From Ectopseudomonas composti (GTDB lineage Bacteria > Pseudomonadota > Gammaproteobacteria > Pseudomonadales > Pseudomonadaceae), in assembly GCF_900115475.1 (NCBI RefSeq), contig NZ_FOWP01000008.1, forward strand, positions 124,001-188,000: 64,000 nt of DNA, written 5' to 3'. A program made the translations under genes and the position numbers. Positions 46,026 to 56,864 of this stretch are shown piece after piece. The notes below the pieces were generated by a model, which did no database searches, was not told the DNA's origin, and saw nothing but the letters and a program-made list of their open reading frames with translations. Numbering within the stretch: position 1 is the first letter of the stretch; each line of letters begins with the position of its first letter.

Positions 46026-46756
46026 TTTCCATCCAGAACGTCAACAAGTGGTACGGGGACTTCCAGGTGCTGACCAATTGCAGCACCGAGGTGAAGAAGG
46101 GCGAAGTGGTGGTGGTGTGCGGGCCGTCCGGCTCGGGCAAGTCGACCCTGATCAAGTGCGTCAACGCGCTGGAGCCGTTTCAGCAGGGTGACATCAACGT
46201 CGACGGCACCTCGATCGCCGACAAGAAGACCAACCTGCCCAAGCTGCGCTCGCGCGTCGGCATGGTGTTCCAGCACTTCGAGCTGTTCCCGCACCTGACC
46301 ATCACCGAGAACCTGACCATCGCGCAGATCAAGGTGCTCGGCCGCAGCAAGGCCGAGGCCGAGAAGAAGGGCCTGGCCCTGCTCGAGCGCGTCGGCCTGG
46401 CTGCCCATGCGCACAAGCACCCTGGCCAGCTCTCCGGTGGTCAGCAGCAGCGCGTGGCCATCGCCCGAGCCCTGGCCATGGACCCGGTGGTGATGCTGTT
46501 CGATGAACCGACCTCGGCGCTCGATCCGGAGATGGTCAACGAGGTGCTGGACGTGATGGTGCAGCTCGCCCACGAGGGTATGACCATGATGTGCGTGACC
46601 CACGAGATGGGCTTCGCCCGCAAGGTCGCCGACCGAGTGATCTTCATGGACGCCGGGCAGATCGTCGAGGATTGCCCCAAGGAAGAGTTCTTCGGCGACA
46701 TCAACGCCCGCTCCGAGCGCGCTCAGCAGTTCCTGGCGAAGATCCTGCAGCACTGA
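46022..46756 (+). CDS. aatP: Glutamate/aspartate ABC transporter ATPase AatP
   Basis: 244 residues, polar amino acid ABC ATPase. Walker [11 protein letters not shown]-loop [10 protein letters not shown], signature LSGGQQQR, Walker [16 protein letters not shown], switch His in CVTHEM. Energises AatQM. Overlaps aatM by 4 nt. Followed by a REP-rich gap and then aauSR. Confidence 0.96.
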   Translation: MISIQNVNKWYGDFQVLTNCSTEVKKGEVVVVCGPSGSGKSTLIKCVNALEPFQQGDINVDGTSIADKKTNLPKLRSRVGMVFQHFELFPHLTITENLTIAQIKVLGRSKAEAEKKGLALLERVGLAAHAHKHPGQLSGGQQQRVAIARALAMDPVVMLFDEPTSALDPEMVNEVLDVMVQLAHEGMTMMCVTHEMGFARKVADRVIFMDAGQIVEDCPKEEFFGDINARSERAQQFLAKILQH

Positions 46757-46770
46757 ACGACATGTGGCCC

Positions 46771-46854
46771 CGGATTGCATCCGGGCTACAGGTAGGGTGC
46801 GCTGTGCGCACCAATGCCTCCGCACCACAAGCCGGTGCGCGCGGCGCACCCTAC
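46771..46854. repeat. Three REP-like palindromes between aatP and aauS
   Basis: CGGATTGCATCCGGGCTAC at 46771-46789, GTAGGGTGCGCTGTGCGCAC-C at 46792-46812, and the inverse GGTGCGCGCGGCGCACCC-TAC at 46834-46854. Two classes share one gap of 128 bp; the last two form an inverted doublet. Confidence 0.7.
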
Positions 46855-46884
46855 TTCGGGTATCTGGCCAGTCTGGGGAGGACT

Positions 46885-48764
46885 ATGATGCAATGCCTGC
46901 CCGCCCCTTCTCGCGCCGATCTGACCGTGAAACCGCGCCTGCTCCGTCACCTGTTGCTGATTCTGCTGTTCCTGCTGCTGGTGCTTGGCTGCGGCTACGC
47001 CGGCTATCACATCAGCGACCGCGCCGGTATCCGCGCGCTGGCCGAGAACGGCGAGCGTCAGCTGGAGCTCAACGCCCGCGCGGTGGAAAGCGAAATCACC
47101 AAGTACACCTACCTGCCCAGCCTGCTGGAGCTGGAAGGCAATGTCTCGCGCCTGCTGCTGGCGCCCACCGCCTACCGCCGTCATCACGTCAACATGTACC
47201 TGCAGGGGCTCAACGAGCGCAGCGGCAGCCTGGCCATCTACGTGCTCGATCCGGACGGCCGGGTGATCGCTACCAGCAACTGGGACGAGGCCGACAGCTA
47301 CCTCGGTGAAGACCTGTCGTTTCGCGCCTATTACCAGGACGCCATCAAGGGCCGCCCCGGCCGTTTCTATGGCATCGGCAGCACCACCGGCGAGCCCGGC
47401 TACTACCTGGCCCATGGTCTGCGCGACGGCAATCGCATCATCGGCGTGGCGGTGGTCAAGGTGCGTCTCGACGCCCTCGAAGAACGCTGGCAACGCGCCT
47501 TGCTGGAAGCCTACGTCAGCGACGAGAACGGCATCATCATCCTCGCCAGTGATCCGATGGTGCGCCTCAAGGCCGTGCGCCCGCTCAACGATGAGACCAA
47601 GGAGCGCCTCGCACGCAGCCTGCAATACCACTGGGCGGCGCTGGAGGAGTTGCAACTGTTCAACCGCTCGCCGCTGGACAACGGCATCGAACAGGTCAGC
47701 TTCGCCACCGCCGGGGTGCCCGCCAACTACCTGCTGCAAACACGTCGCCTGGAAGACACGCCCTGGCATCTGACCCTGCTCAGCCCACTGCAGGAACAAC
47801 GCAGTGCGGCTATGAGCCACGGCACGCTGGCAGCCGTGGCGGCGGCCCTGCTGGCCTTCCTGCTGATCGCCTGGAACGAGCGCCGCAAGGTCATCGCCAC
47901 CCGCCTAGCCGCCCGCGAGGCACTGCAAGCGGCCAACGACGAGCTGGAACGCAAGATCACCGAGCGCACCGCCGACCTGCAGGCCAGCAATGAACGCCTG
48001 CAAGCCGAGGTGCGCGAGCGCAAGCAGGCCGAAACCACGTTGCGCCAGGCCCAGGACGAACTGGTGCAGGCCGGCAAGCTGGCGGTGATCGGGCAGATGT
48101 CCACCAGCATCGCCCATGAGCTGAACCAGCCGCTGGCGGCGCTGCGCACGCTGTCCGGCAATGCCGTGCGCTTTCTCCAGCGCGGCGCCCTGGATGTCGC
48201 CAGCAGCAACCTGCAGAACATCGCCGAGCTGGTCGACCGCATGGGCAAGATCACCGGTAGCCTGCGCGCCTTCGCCCGCCGCACCGGCGACAGCGGCGAG
48301 GCCTCGCTGCAACAGGCTGTGGATGCGGCCGTGCTGCTCCTGCACCCGCGCCTGCAACGCACCAGCATGAAGATCCATCGCGACTATCTGCCCCCGGAGC
48401 AGGACGAGGTGCGCCTGGCCATCGAACAGATTCGCCTGGAGCAGATTCTGGTCAATTTGATCAGCAACGCCCTCGACGCCATGCGCGACCAGGTCGACCG
48501 GCAACTGTGGCTAAGCGGTAGCGCCGACAACGACGGTTACCGCCTGGAGGTCCGCGATAACGGCCCCGGCATTGCCCCGGAAACCCGCGTGCACCTGTTC
48601 GAACCCTTCTTCACCACCAAACCCGGCGAGCAGGGTCTTGGCCTCGGCCTGACTCTTTCCGCCAGCCTTGCCGCCGCGGCCGGTGGCAGCCTCACCGTAC
48701 GCCACCCCGAAGAAGGCGGCACCGCCTTCATCCTCAGCTTGCCCTACCCGCGAGAGCCCAACGC

Positions 48765-48768
<4 letters not shown>
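46885..48768 (+). CDS. aauS: Sensor histidine kinase AauS
   Basis: 627 residues from ATG 46885 (or 46888), preceded by GGGGAGGA. DctB-like: helix at about 21-40, periplasmic double-Cache sensor (about 45-305, with FRAYYQDAIKGRPGRFYGIG and EPGYYLAHGLRDG), helix at about 312-330, coiled coil, HisKA (SIAHELNQPLAALRTL, His near 409) and HATPase (LVNLISNALDAM, GLGLGLTLSASLA). Sensor for acidic amino acids, partner of AauR. Confidence 0.93.
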
Positions 48769-50087
<1,319 letters not shown>

Positions 50088-50098
50088 CCGCCGCCCTG

Positions 50099-50120
50099 GT
50101 AGGAGCGACTTCAGCCGCGA
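50099..50120. repeat. REP-like palindrome (GCGGCTGAAG class) after aauR
   Basis: GTAGGAGCGACTTCAGCCGC-GA, starting with GTAG, 12 bp after the aauR stop; inverse of the copies at 10839 and 20889. Confidence 0.65.
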
Positions 50121-50153
50121 AAAAGGCAAGGCCGCAACGGCTTCATGACAAAC

Positions 50154-50176
50154 AAAAAGGGAGCCCGCAGGCTCCC
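50154..50176 (-). terminator. Terminator of the glyA-sox-purU-fdhA operon
   Basis: GGGAGCC (50159-50165), loop CGCA, GGCTCCC (50170-50176): perfect 7-bp stem with five T residues after it on the minus strand (A50154-A50158), about 70 bp beyond the fdhA stop. Confidence 0.85.
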
Positions 50177-50247
50177 GAAAGAAGACGCCAACAACTGCGC
50201 CTTTGCCGTGAAAGGTAGCGACCTGGGACTAAACCCAGGTCATGCCG

Positions 50248-51447
50248 TCACGCGGCGCTGAAGCTCTTGTGCGGATCGATGACGAATTTCTTCGGCACGC
50301 CGGCATCGAACTCGCCGTAACCACGCGGTGCCTCGTCCAGGCTGATGACCTGCACGCCGACCACTTCGGCGATGTTGATACGGTCCCACATGATCGCCTG
50401 CATCAGTGCGCGGTTGTACTTCATCACCGGGGTCTGGCCGGTATGGAAGCTGTGCGACTTGGCCCAGCCGAGGCCGAAGCGAATGCTCAAGCTACCGATC
50501 TTCGCCGCCGCATCTACCGCGCCCGGGTCTTCGGTGACGTAGAGGCCGGGAATGCCGATCTTGCCGGCTACGCGCACGACCCCCATCAGCGAGTTGAGCA
50601 CCGTGGCCGGCGCTTCCTGCTGCGCACCCGCATGGCCGTGGCCACGCGCTTCGAAGCCCACCGCATCGACCGCGCAATCCACCTCCGGCTCACCCAGCAG
50701 ATCGGCGATCTGCTCATGCAACGGCGTGTCCTTGGACAGGTCGGCGATTTCGAAGCCCTGAGCCTTGGCATGCGCCAGGCGCGTTGGGTTGACGTCACCG
50801 ACGATTACCACCGCAGCACCGAGCAAACGCGCCGACGCAGCAGCTGCCAGACCGACCGGGCCGGCGCCAGCGACGTAAACGGTGGAGCCTGGGCCAACAC
50901 CGGCAGTGACCGCACCGTGATAGCCGGTGGGCAGAATGTCGGACAGGCAGGTCAGATCGCGGATCTTCTCCATGGCCTTGTCGCGATCCGGCAGCTTGAG
51001 CAGGTTGAAGTCGGCGTAAGGCACCAGCACATACTCGGCCTGGCCGCCGGTCCAGTCGCCCATGTCGACGTAGCCGTAGGCACCGCCGGCACGCGCCGGG
51101 TTGACGGTCAGGCAGACGCCGGTGTGCTGTTCCTTACACGAACGGCAGCGGCCGCAGGCGACGTTGAACGGCACGGAAACCAGATCACCGATCTGCAGGC
51201 GCTCGACATCACGGCCCTTCTCGATCACCTCGCCGGTGATCTCGTGACCCAGCACCAGGCCGACCTGCGCGGTGGTACGGCCACGCACCATGTGCTGGTC
51301 GGAGCCGCAGATATTGGTGGAAACGACTTTGAGGATGACCCCGTGCTCGATCTTCTTGCCGCGCGGGTCCTGCATTTTCGGGTAGTCGATCTTCTGCACT
51401 TCGACCTTGCCCGTACCGAGATAAACCACACCACGATTACCAGACAT
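50248..51447 (-). CDS. fdhA: Glutathione-independent formaldehyde dehydrogenase FdhA
   Basis: 399 residues, zinc-dependent medium-chain dehydrogenase with tightly bound NAD, as in P. putida formaldehyde dehydrogenase. Catalytic zinc Cys in TNICGSDQHM (near 47), structural zinc cluster CGRCRSCKEQHTGVC, Rossmann GAGPVGLAAA. Oxidises formaldehyde released by sarcosine oxidase to formate. Last gene of the sox cluster, about 260 bp after purU with REP repeats between. Confidence 0.95.
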   Translation of the reverse strand: MSGNRGVVYLGTGKVEVQKIDYPKMQDPRGKKIEHGVILKVVSTNICGSDQHMVRGRTTAQVGLVLGHEITGEVIEKGRDVERLQIGDLVSVPFNVACGRCRSCKEQHTGVCLTVNPARAGGAYGYVDMGDWTGGQAEYVLVPYADFNLLKLPDRDKAMEKIRDLTCLSDILPTGYHGAVTAGVGPGSTVYVAGAGPVGLAAAASARLLGAAVVIVGDVNPTRLAHAKAQGFEIADLSKDTPLHEQIADLLGEPEVDCAVDAVGFEARGHGHAGAQQEAPATVLNSLMGVVRVAGKIGIPGLYVTEDPGAVDAAAKIGSLSIRFGLGWAKSHSFHTGQTPVMKYNRALMQAIMWDRINIAEVVGVQVISLDEAPRGYGEFDAGVPKKFVIDPHKSFSAA

Positions 51448-51567
51448 GCGTAACTCTCCTTTCTTGTTGTGGACACAAGACGCGACCGATTGGCCACGCT
51501 GCCTTGCACTGGAGCTTGTTGCGTCTGTTGCCGGAAACCGCCGGTAATACCTGGCAGGGCGGGTTCC

Positions 51568-51687
51568 GTAGGTTGGGCCGGGCGGCGATCCGCTTCAGCC
51601 CACCAATAGAGTTCTTCGTTGCGACTGGTGGGCTAAAGCCCGCCCTACGAATAGCGTCGTTACCGTAGGGTGGGCTTTAGCCCACCA
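51568..51687. repeat. Three REP-like copies (TGGTGGGCTAAAGCCC class) between purU and fdhA
   Basis: A decayed copy from GTAGG at 51568, then TGGTGGGCTAAAGCCCGCCC-TAC at 51626-51648, then the inverse GTAGGGTGGGCTTTAGCCCA-CCA at 51665-51687. GTAG marks the outer ends. They occupy most of the 262-bp gap. Confidence 0.7.
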
Positions 51688-51709
51688 AATATTCGGGTTG
51701 GCGATGCGT

Positions 51710-52573
51710 TCAGGCGTTGAGCACCACCGTGCGGTTGGCGTTGAGGAACACGCGGCGCTCGATGTGGTAACCGACCGCGCGGGCCAGGGTCAGGCATTCG
51801 ATGTCGCGGCCCTTGGCGATCAGGTCTTCGGGGTAGTGGGCGTGATCCACCGCCTCCACGCCCTGGGCGATGATCGGCCCCTCGTCGAGGTCGTTGTTGA
51901 TGTAGTGCGCCGTGGCGCCGACCAGCTTGACGCCCTTCTGGTAGGCCTGGTGATAGGGCTTGGCGCCCTTGAAGCCGGGCAGCAGCGAGTGATGAATATT
52001 GATCGCCCAGCCGTCCAGCTTGCGGCACAGCTCCGGCGACAGCACCTGCATGTAGCGGGCGAGCACCACCAGCTCCGCGCCGGTGTCCTCGATCACCTGC
52101 AGCACCTTGCGCTCCTGCGCCGGCTTGTCGGCCGGGTCGAGCGGAAAATGGTGGTAGGGAATGCCGTGCCAGCGCGCCAGCGGCTCGAGATCGGGATGGT
52201 TGGACACCACCGCCACCACGTCCATAGCCAGTTGGCCGATGCGCTGGCGATACAGGAGGTCATGCAGGCAGTGGTCGGCCTTGGACACCATCAACACTAC
52301 CTTGGCGCGATAGCCCGGCGGGGTCAGCTCGACCTGCATGTCGAAGGGCGCCAGACGCTCGGCCACGCCGGCGCGGAAGGCGGCTTCATCGAAGTCCTGC
52401 GGTTGGCGGAACTCGACGCGGATGAAGAAGCGCGAGGACAGCCGATCATCGAAGCTGTGATGCTCGGTGACGTAGCAGCGCTGCTCGAAGAGAAAGCGCG
52501 TGACCGCGTCCACGGTGCCGAGCACGCTCGGACAATGGGCGGTGAGAATCCAGGTGTCGGGGGTGCGGCTCAT
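51710..52573 (-). CDS. purU: Formyltetrahydrofolate deformylase PurU
   Basis: 287 residues. N-terminal ACT domain (WILTAHCPSVLGTVDAV) and C-terminal formyltransferase-fold domain with the catalytic set Asn (VVSNHPDLEPLA), His (INIHHSLLPGF) and Asp (NNDLDEGPII). Releases formate and tetrahydrofolate from 10-formyl-THF, recycling folate loaded by sarcosine oxidase. Lies between soxG and fdhA in the catabolic operon, so this copy serves one-carbon disposal. Confidence 0.95.
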   Translation of the reverse strand: MSRTPDTWILTAHCPSVLGTVDAVTRFLFEQRCYVTEHHSFDDRLSSRFFIRVEFRQPQDFDEAAFRAGVAERLAPFDMQVELTPPGYRAKVVLMVSKADHCLHDLLYRQRIGQLAMDVVAVVSNHPDLEPLARWHGIPYHHFPLDPADKPAQERKVLQVIEDTGAELVVLARYMQVLSPELCRKLDGWAINIHHSLLPGFKGAKPYHQAYQKGVKLVGATAHYINNDLDEGPIIAQGVEAVDHAHYPEDLIAKGRDIECLTLARAVGYHIERRVFLNANRTVVLNA

Positions 52574-52594
52574 AACAAACTCCGATGATTTTCA

Positions 52595-52701
52595 CCCCTC
52601 TCCCGCTTGCGGGAGAGGGGCCGGGGGAGAGGGCCGCCGGTACAACGCTATCCGCCCTTCCCCTCTCCCCAGCCCTCTCCCCAGAGGGGAGAGGGAGCCG
52701 T
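52595..52701. repeat. CTCTCCC-type palindromic repeats between soxG and purU
   Basis: CCCCTCTCCCGCTTGCGGGA-GAGGGG at 52595-52620 with the tail CCGGGGGAGAGGG, then a diverged second copy at about 52657-52701 ending AGAGGGGAGAGGGAG. No GTAG end, unlike the REP classes. Copies recur at 56731-56835 and 58138-58176, all in this operon. Confidence 0.75.
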
Positions 52702-52707
52702 TCGATA

Positions 52708-53337
52708 TCAGGCCTCAACGGCGAGACCGTACTCGGCGCTGGCATCCTGCAGCCACAACCAGAAGTAGTCGGAGAAGCTGCGGCGAATCACCAGCTCCCA
52801 GGTCTCTTCGCCGGTGTGGCGAATCACCAGCTGCGACTTGGCGAACACGGTGCCTACCGCCTTGCCGACCGGGAAGTTGCTCGGGTGCACGTCGTAGCTG
52901 CTGGACTTCATCAGCAGCTCGCGCACCTTCGGCCCGGACAGCTCCAGCAGGGTTTGCCCGCCGCTGACGTTGACCACCGAGAAATGCTGACCGTCCAGCG
53001 CTGTACGCAGCTTGCGCTCGACCTCGAACTCGCTGCCGCCAGGCACGATCAGCAGCCACTCGTCCGGGCCCAGCCACTGTAGTGAGGTGTCGCCGTCGGC
53101 TACCAGGGTCAGCGCCACCGGCAGCTCCAGGCCCAGGGCCTTGTGCACACCGCCGGAGAAGCCAGCGTCCTTGACATCCCCACGAATGACCAAGTGCCCG
53201 CGCAGTTTCTTCTCGCGCAGGGTGATGCCGGCGTTCTTGCGGCCCTTGCCAACCAGCTCATGCAGGCCGGCGTGATGCAGCGGCGACTGCCCGGCGATGT
53301 CGGCGGGACGTTGTTGGTAGACGTTGACGTTAGACAT
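52708..53337 (-). CDS. soxG: Sarcosine oxidase gamma subunit SoxG
   Basis: 209 residues from ATG 53337 (MSNVNVYQQRPADIAG). GcvT-like fold: LQWLGPDEWLLIVPGG and LLELSGPKVRELLMKSSSYDVHP. Part of heterotetrameric sarcosine oxidase (alpha-beta-gamma-delta), which gives glycine, H2O2 and methylene-THF. Overlaps soxA by 8 nt. Confidence 0.94.
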   Translation of the reverse strand: MSNVNVYQQRPADIAGQSPLHHAGLHELVGKGRKNAGITLREKKLRGHLVIRGDVKDAGFSGGVHKALGLELPVALTLVADGDTSLQWLGPDEWLLIVPGGSEFEVERKLRTALDGQHFSVVNVSGGQTLLELSGPKVRELLMKSSSYDVHPSNFPVGKAVGTVFAKSQLVIRHTGEETWELVIRRSFSDYFWLWLQDASAEYGLAVEA

Positions 53338-56300
53338 TCTGGCGATCCCCTTTCGGGTCATAGAACACGGAGCTGCAGATTTCGGCTTCGATCAGGCTGC
53401 CATCGGCCAGCGGCGCGAACACACGCTCGCCCATGCGCTTGAGACCGCCCTTGACCACCGCCATGGCGAAGCTGTAACCCATGGCCGCGCTCATGTAGCT
53501 GGAGGTGACGTGGCCGACCATCTGCATCGGGATGGAATGTTTCGGGTCGAACACCAGTTGCGCGCCTTCCGGCAGCACCTGGTTCGGGTTGACCGGTTTC
53601 AGCCCGACCAGCTGCTTGCGGTCTTCGCGCAGGCAGTCGTCGCGGTTCATACCGCGCTTGCCGATCCAGGAGAACGGCTTGGTGCGGCCGACGCACCAGC
53701 CCATGTTGAGGTCGTCCGGGGTCACCGAGGCGTCGGTGTCCTGACCAACGATGATGAAGCCCTTCTCGGCCCGCAGCACGTGCATGGTCTCGGTGCCGTA
53801 AGGGGTCAGGTCGAACTCCTTGCCGGCTTCGATGATCTGCTCCCACACGCCCAGGGCGTAGTCGGCCTGCACGTTCACTTCATAGCTCAGCTCGCCGGTG
53901 AAGGAGATGCGGAACACCCGCGCCGGCACGCCGCCGACCAGGCCTTCCTTCCAGCTCATGAAGGGGAAGGCGTCCTTGTCCAGGTCGATGTCGGTGACCT
54001 TGGCCAGCAGCTTGCGGCTGTTGGGGCCGGACAGGGTCATGGTCGCCCAGTGGTCGGTGACCGAAGTGAAATACACCTTCAGCTCCGGCCATTCGGTCTG
54101 GTGGTAGATCTCCAGCCACTCCATCACGCGGGCAGCGCCGCCGGTGGTGGTGGTCATGACGAAATGGTTGTCGGCCAGACAGGCGGTGACGCCGTCGTCG
54201 AAGACCATGCCGTCTTCCTTGCACATCAGGCCGTAGCGCGCCTTGCCCACGTCCAGCTTGGTCCAGGCGTTGGTGTAGACACGGTTGAGGAACTCACGGG
54301 CATCCGAGCCCTGGATGTCGATCTTGCCCAGGGTCGAGGCATCGAGAATACCCACGCTGTTGCGCACGGCCAGGCACTCACGGGCCACGGCGGCATGCAG
54401 GTCCTCGCCATTTTTCGGGAAGTACCAGGGGCGCTTCCACTGGCCGACGTCCTCGAACTCGGCGCCGTTCTTCACGTGCCAGGCCTGCATCGCGGTGTAG
54501 CGCTTGGCATCGAACAGGGCACCACAGTGCCGGCCAGCCACGGCGCCGAAGGTCACCGGGGTGTAGTTCGGACGGAACATGGTGGTGCCCATCTGCACGA
54601 TGCTGATGCCCATCGAACGCGCGGCGATGGCCAAGCCGTTGATATTGCCCAGCTTGCCCTGGTCAGTGCCGAAACCCAGTGCGGTGTAGCGTTTGACGTG
54701 CTCGACCGACTCGAAGCCTTCACGCGTCGCCAGCTCGATACCGGCAGCGGTGACGTCGTTCTGCAGGTCGACGAACTGCTTGGGCGCACGCGCCGTGGAC
54801 TTGTCGTGCGGCACCTGGAACAGCGCCAGCATCGGCTCTTCCTGGCGCGCCTCGGCCTGCGGCAGGCTGCCGCTGACGGCCTTGTAACCAGCCTCGGCAG
54901 CTGCCTTGGCGCCGGCCTCGAAACCGTTGGCGAGTACGTCGCCGAGGGCGAACACGCCATTCACCGCACCGGCGTCGATGCGCTGCTGGATACCGTTACC
55001 CGGCCCCGGCACGAAACCGAGGATGTCTTCACGCCACTCCGGGCGACCGCCCAGGTGCGAAGCCAGGTGCACTACCGGGCTATAACCGCCGGAGCTGACG
55101 ATCAGGTCGCAGTCGACCACTTCGCCGGGGCTGGTGACCTTGTGTGCCTTGGTATCGATGGCGCAGATACGCGCGCCTGTCACGCGCTTGCTGCCGCGCG
55201 CCTCGACCACCGCGCTGCCGGTGAGGATGCGCACGCCACGTGCACGTGCTTCCTCGACCCAGGCGCCGCGCGGGTTGCTGCGTGCATCGGCGACAGCCAC
55301 CACCTTGCGCCCGACATCGAGCCAGTCGAGCACCACGCGGTAGGCATAATCGTTGTTGGTCGACAGCACCAGTTCCTGCCCAGGTGCCACGCCATAACGG
55401 CGGACGTAGGTCGACACGGCGCCAGCCAGCATGTTGCCGGGCACATCGTTGTTGGCGTACACCAGCGGCCGCTCGTGGGCGCCACTGGCCAACACCACAC
55501 GCTTGGCACGCACGCGGTGCATGCGCTGACGGGCCTGCCCCATCGGAGCGACTTCACCGAGGTGATCGGTTAGACGCTGATGGATGGTGAGGAAGTTGTG
55601 GTCGTGGTAACCGTTGACTGTGGCGCGTGGCAGCAGGGTGACTTCCGGCAGCGTCTTCAGCTCGGCGATGGCCTGCGCTACCCATTCGGCGGCAGGCTTG
55701 CCATCCAGGGTTTCACGGGTGTCGAGCAGGCTGCCACCGAACTCTTCCTGCTCATCGGCGAGGATCACTCTCGCACCGCTGCGGCCGGCCGCCAATGCGG
55801 CAGCCAGGCCGGCAGGGCCGGCGCCGACGATCAGCACGTCGCAGTGCTGGTTCATCTGGTCATAGATATCCGGGTCGACCTCGGTGGGCGAACGGCCCAG
55901 GCCTGCGGCCTTACGGATGTACTTCTCGTAGGTCATCCACAGGTTCTGCGGATACATGAAAGTCTTGTAGTAGAAACCGGGCGGCATCATGCCGCCGCCA
56001 ACCTTGCCGAGGATACCCATCAGGTCGGTGTTGACGCTTGGCCAGCCGTTGGTGCTGCTGGCCACCAGACCGCTGTACAGCGCCTGCTGAGTGGCACGCA
56101 CGTTGGGGATCTGCGCGGCTTCGCTAGAGCCGATCTGCAGCACGGCGTTGGGCTCTTCGGCGCCCGCCGCGACGATGCCGCGTGGCCGCGAATACTTGAA
56201 ACTGCGACCGACGATGTCGACGCCGTTGGCCAGCAGCGCGGCGGCCAGGCTGTCGCCGGCGAAACCCTGGTAGGTCTGGCCGTTGAAGGTGAAGCTCAGC

Positions 56301-56353
56301 GGTTGGCTGCGGTCGATGCGACCGCCCTTGGCAAGACGATTGACCTGGCTCAT
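53330..56353 (-). CDS. soxA: Sarcosine oxidase alpha subunit SoxA
   Basis: 1007 residues from ATG 56353. N-terminal part has a 2Fe-2S-like ferredoxin fold lacking the cluster cysteines (GQTYQGFAGDSLAAALL); then an NAD-binding dinucleotide domain (VLIVGAGPAGLAAALAAG near 170) and a C-terminal GcvT-like folate domain (about 600-1000; SGPNSRKLLAKV, YEVNVQADYALGVWEQ). Carries the methylene transfer to THF. Coupled to soxD (4-nt overlap) and soxG (8-nt overlap). Confidence 0.96.
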   Translation of the reverse strand: MSQVNRLAKGGRIDRSQPLSFTFNGQTYQGFAGDSLAAALLANGVDIVGRSFKYSRPRGIVAAGAEEPNAVLQIGSSEAAQIPNVRATQQALYSGLVASSTNGWPSVNTDLMGILGKVGGGMMPPGFYYKTFMYPQNLWMTYEKYIRKAAGLGRSPTEVDPDIYDQMNQHCDVLIVGAGPAGLAAALAAGRSGARVILADEQEEFGGSLLDTRETLDGKPAAEWVAQAIAELKTLPEVTLLPRATVNGYHDHNFLTIHQRLTDHLGEVAPMGQARQRMHRVRAKRVVLASGAHERPLVYANNDVPGNMLAGAVSTYVRRYGVAPGQELVLSTNNDYAYRVVLDWLDVGRKVVAVADARSNPRGAWVEEARARGVRILTGSAVVEARGSKRVTGARICAIDTKAHKVTSPGEVVDCDLIVSSGGYSPVVHLASHLGGRPEWREDILGFVPGPGNGIQQRIDAGAVNGVFALGDVLANGFEAGAKAAAEAGYKAVSGSLPQAEARQEEPMLALFQVPHDKSTARAPKQFVDLQNDVTAAGIELATREGFESVEHVKRYTALGFGTDQGKLGNINGLAIAARSMGISIVQMGTTMFRPNYTPVTFGAVAGRHCGALFDAKRYTAMQAWHVKNGAEFEDVGQWKRPWYFPKNGEDLHAAVARECLAVRNSVGILDASTLGKIDIQGSDAREFLNRVYTNAWTKLDVGKARYGLMCKEDGMVFDDGVTACLADNHFVMTTTTGGAARVMEWLEIYHQTEWPELKVYFTSVTDHWATMTLSGPNSRKLLAKVTDIDLDKDAFPFMSWKEGLVGGVPARVFRISFTGELSYEVNVQADYALGVWEQIIEAGKEFDLTPYGTETMHVLRAEKGFIIVGQDTDASVTPDDLNMGWCVGRTKPFSWIGKRGMNRDDCLREDRKQLVGLKPVNPNQVLPEGAQLVFDPKHSIPMQMVGHVTSSYMSAAMGYSFAMAVVKGGLKRMGERVFAPLADGSLIEAEICSSVFYDPKGDRQNV

Positions 56354-56676
56354 GCCGTTACTCCTTCTGCCACGGCTTGCTTGTCGGTGGCCCCAGCCGC
56401 AGTGACCGACGGTTTCTCGCCGACCTTGTAGGTCTCGAGGATCTCGTAGGTCACGGTGTGGCGGGTGACGTTGAAATACTTGCGGCAACCGGCCGCGTGC
56501 ACCCACAACTCGTGGTGAATGCCGCGCGGGTTGTCACGGAAGAACATGTACTCGCCCCACTCAGCATCGCTGCAGGCGTCAGGGTCAAGCGGGCGGGCGA
56601 TATGCGCCTGGCCCTTGGCATGGAATTCCTCTTCGGAGCGCAGTTCGCCACAGTAGGGGCAGAAGATGTGCAGCAT
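56350..56676 (-). CDS. soxD: Sarcosine oxidase delta subunit SoxD
   Basis: 108 residues from ATG 56676 (MLHIFCPYCG). Zinc ligands as in the family: Cys6, Cys9, His60 and Cys64 (HHELWVHAAGCRKYF). Small structural subunit of the tetramer. Overlaps soxA by 4 nt (ATGA). The 188-bp gap to soxB holds palindromic repeats, so the operon is continuous but spaced here. Confidence 0.94.
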   Translation of the reverse strand: MLHIFCPYCGELRSEEEFHAKGQAHIARPLDPDACSDAEWGEYMFFRDNPRGIHHELWVHAAGCRKYFNVTRHTVTYEILETYKVGEKPSVTAAGATDKQAVAEGVTA

Positions 56677-56730
56677 GGTGGCCTCCTGAAACACTCCCCG
56701 CTCGCAGATGCCAACGGGGTTTATCTTGTC

Positions 56731-56835
56731 TCCCCTCTCCCACTTGTGGGAGAGGGGTCGGGGGAGAAGGCTACGGCGTTGGCCGAACCACCCTCTCCCG
56801 CCCTTCGGGCACCCTCTCCCGCAAGCGGGAGAGGG
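56731..56835. repeat. CTCTCCC-type palindromic repeats between soxB and soxD
   Basis: CCCCTCTCCCACTTGTGGGA-GAGGGG at 56731-56756 and CACCCTCTCCCGCAAGCGGG-AGAGGG at 56810-56835, with a CCCGCCCTTCGGGCACC dyad between. Same class as 52595 and 58138. Confidence 0.7.
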
Positions 56836-56864
56836 TCATCAGATGTCGCGCTGCACGCGACCTT

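Noticed and set aside
53324..55573. 749-codon open frame antisense to soxA
   Set aside because: Same artefact; the minus strand encodes a complete SoxA.
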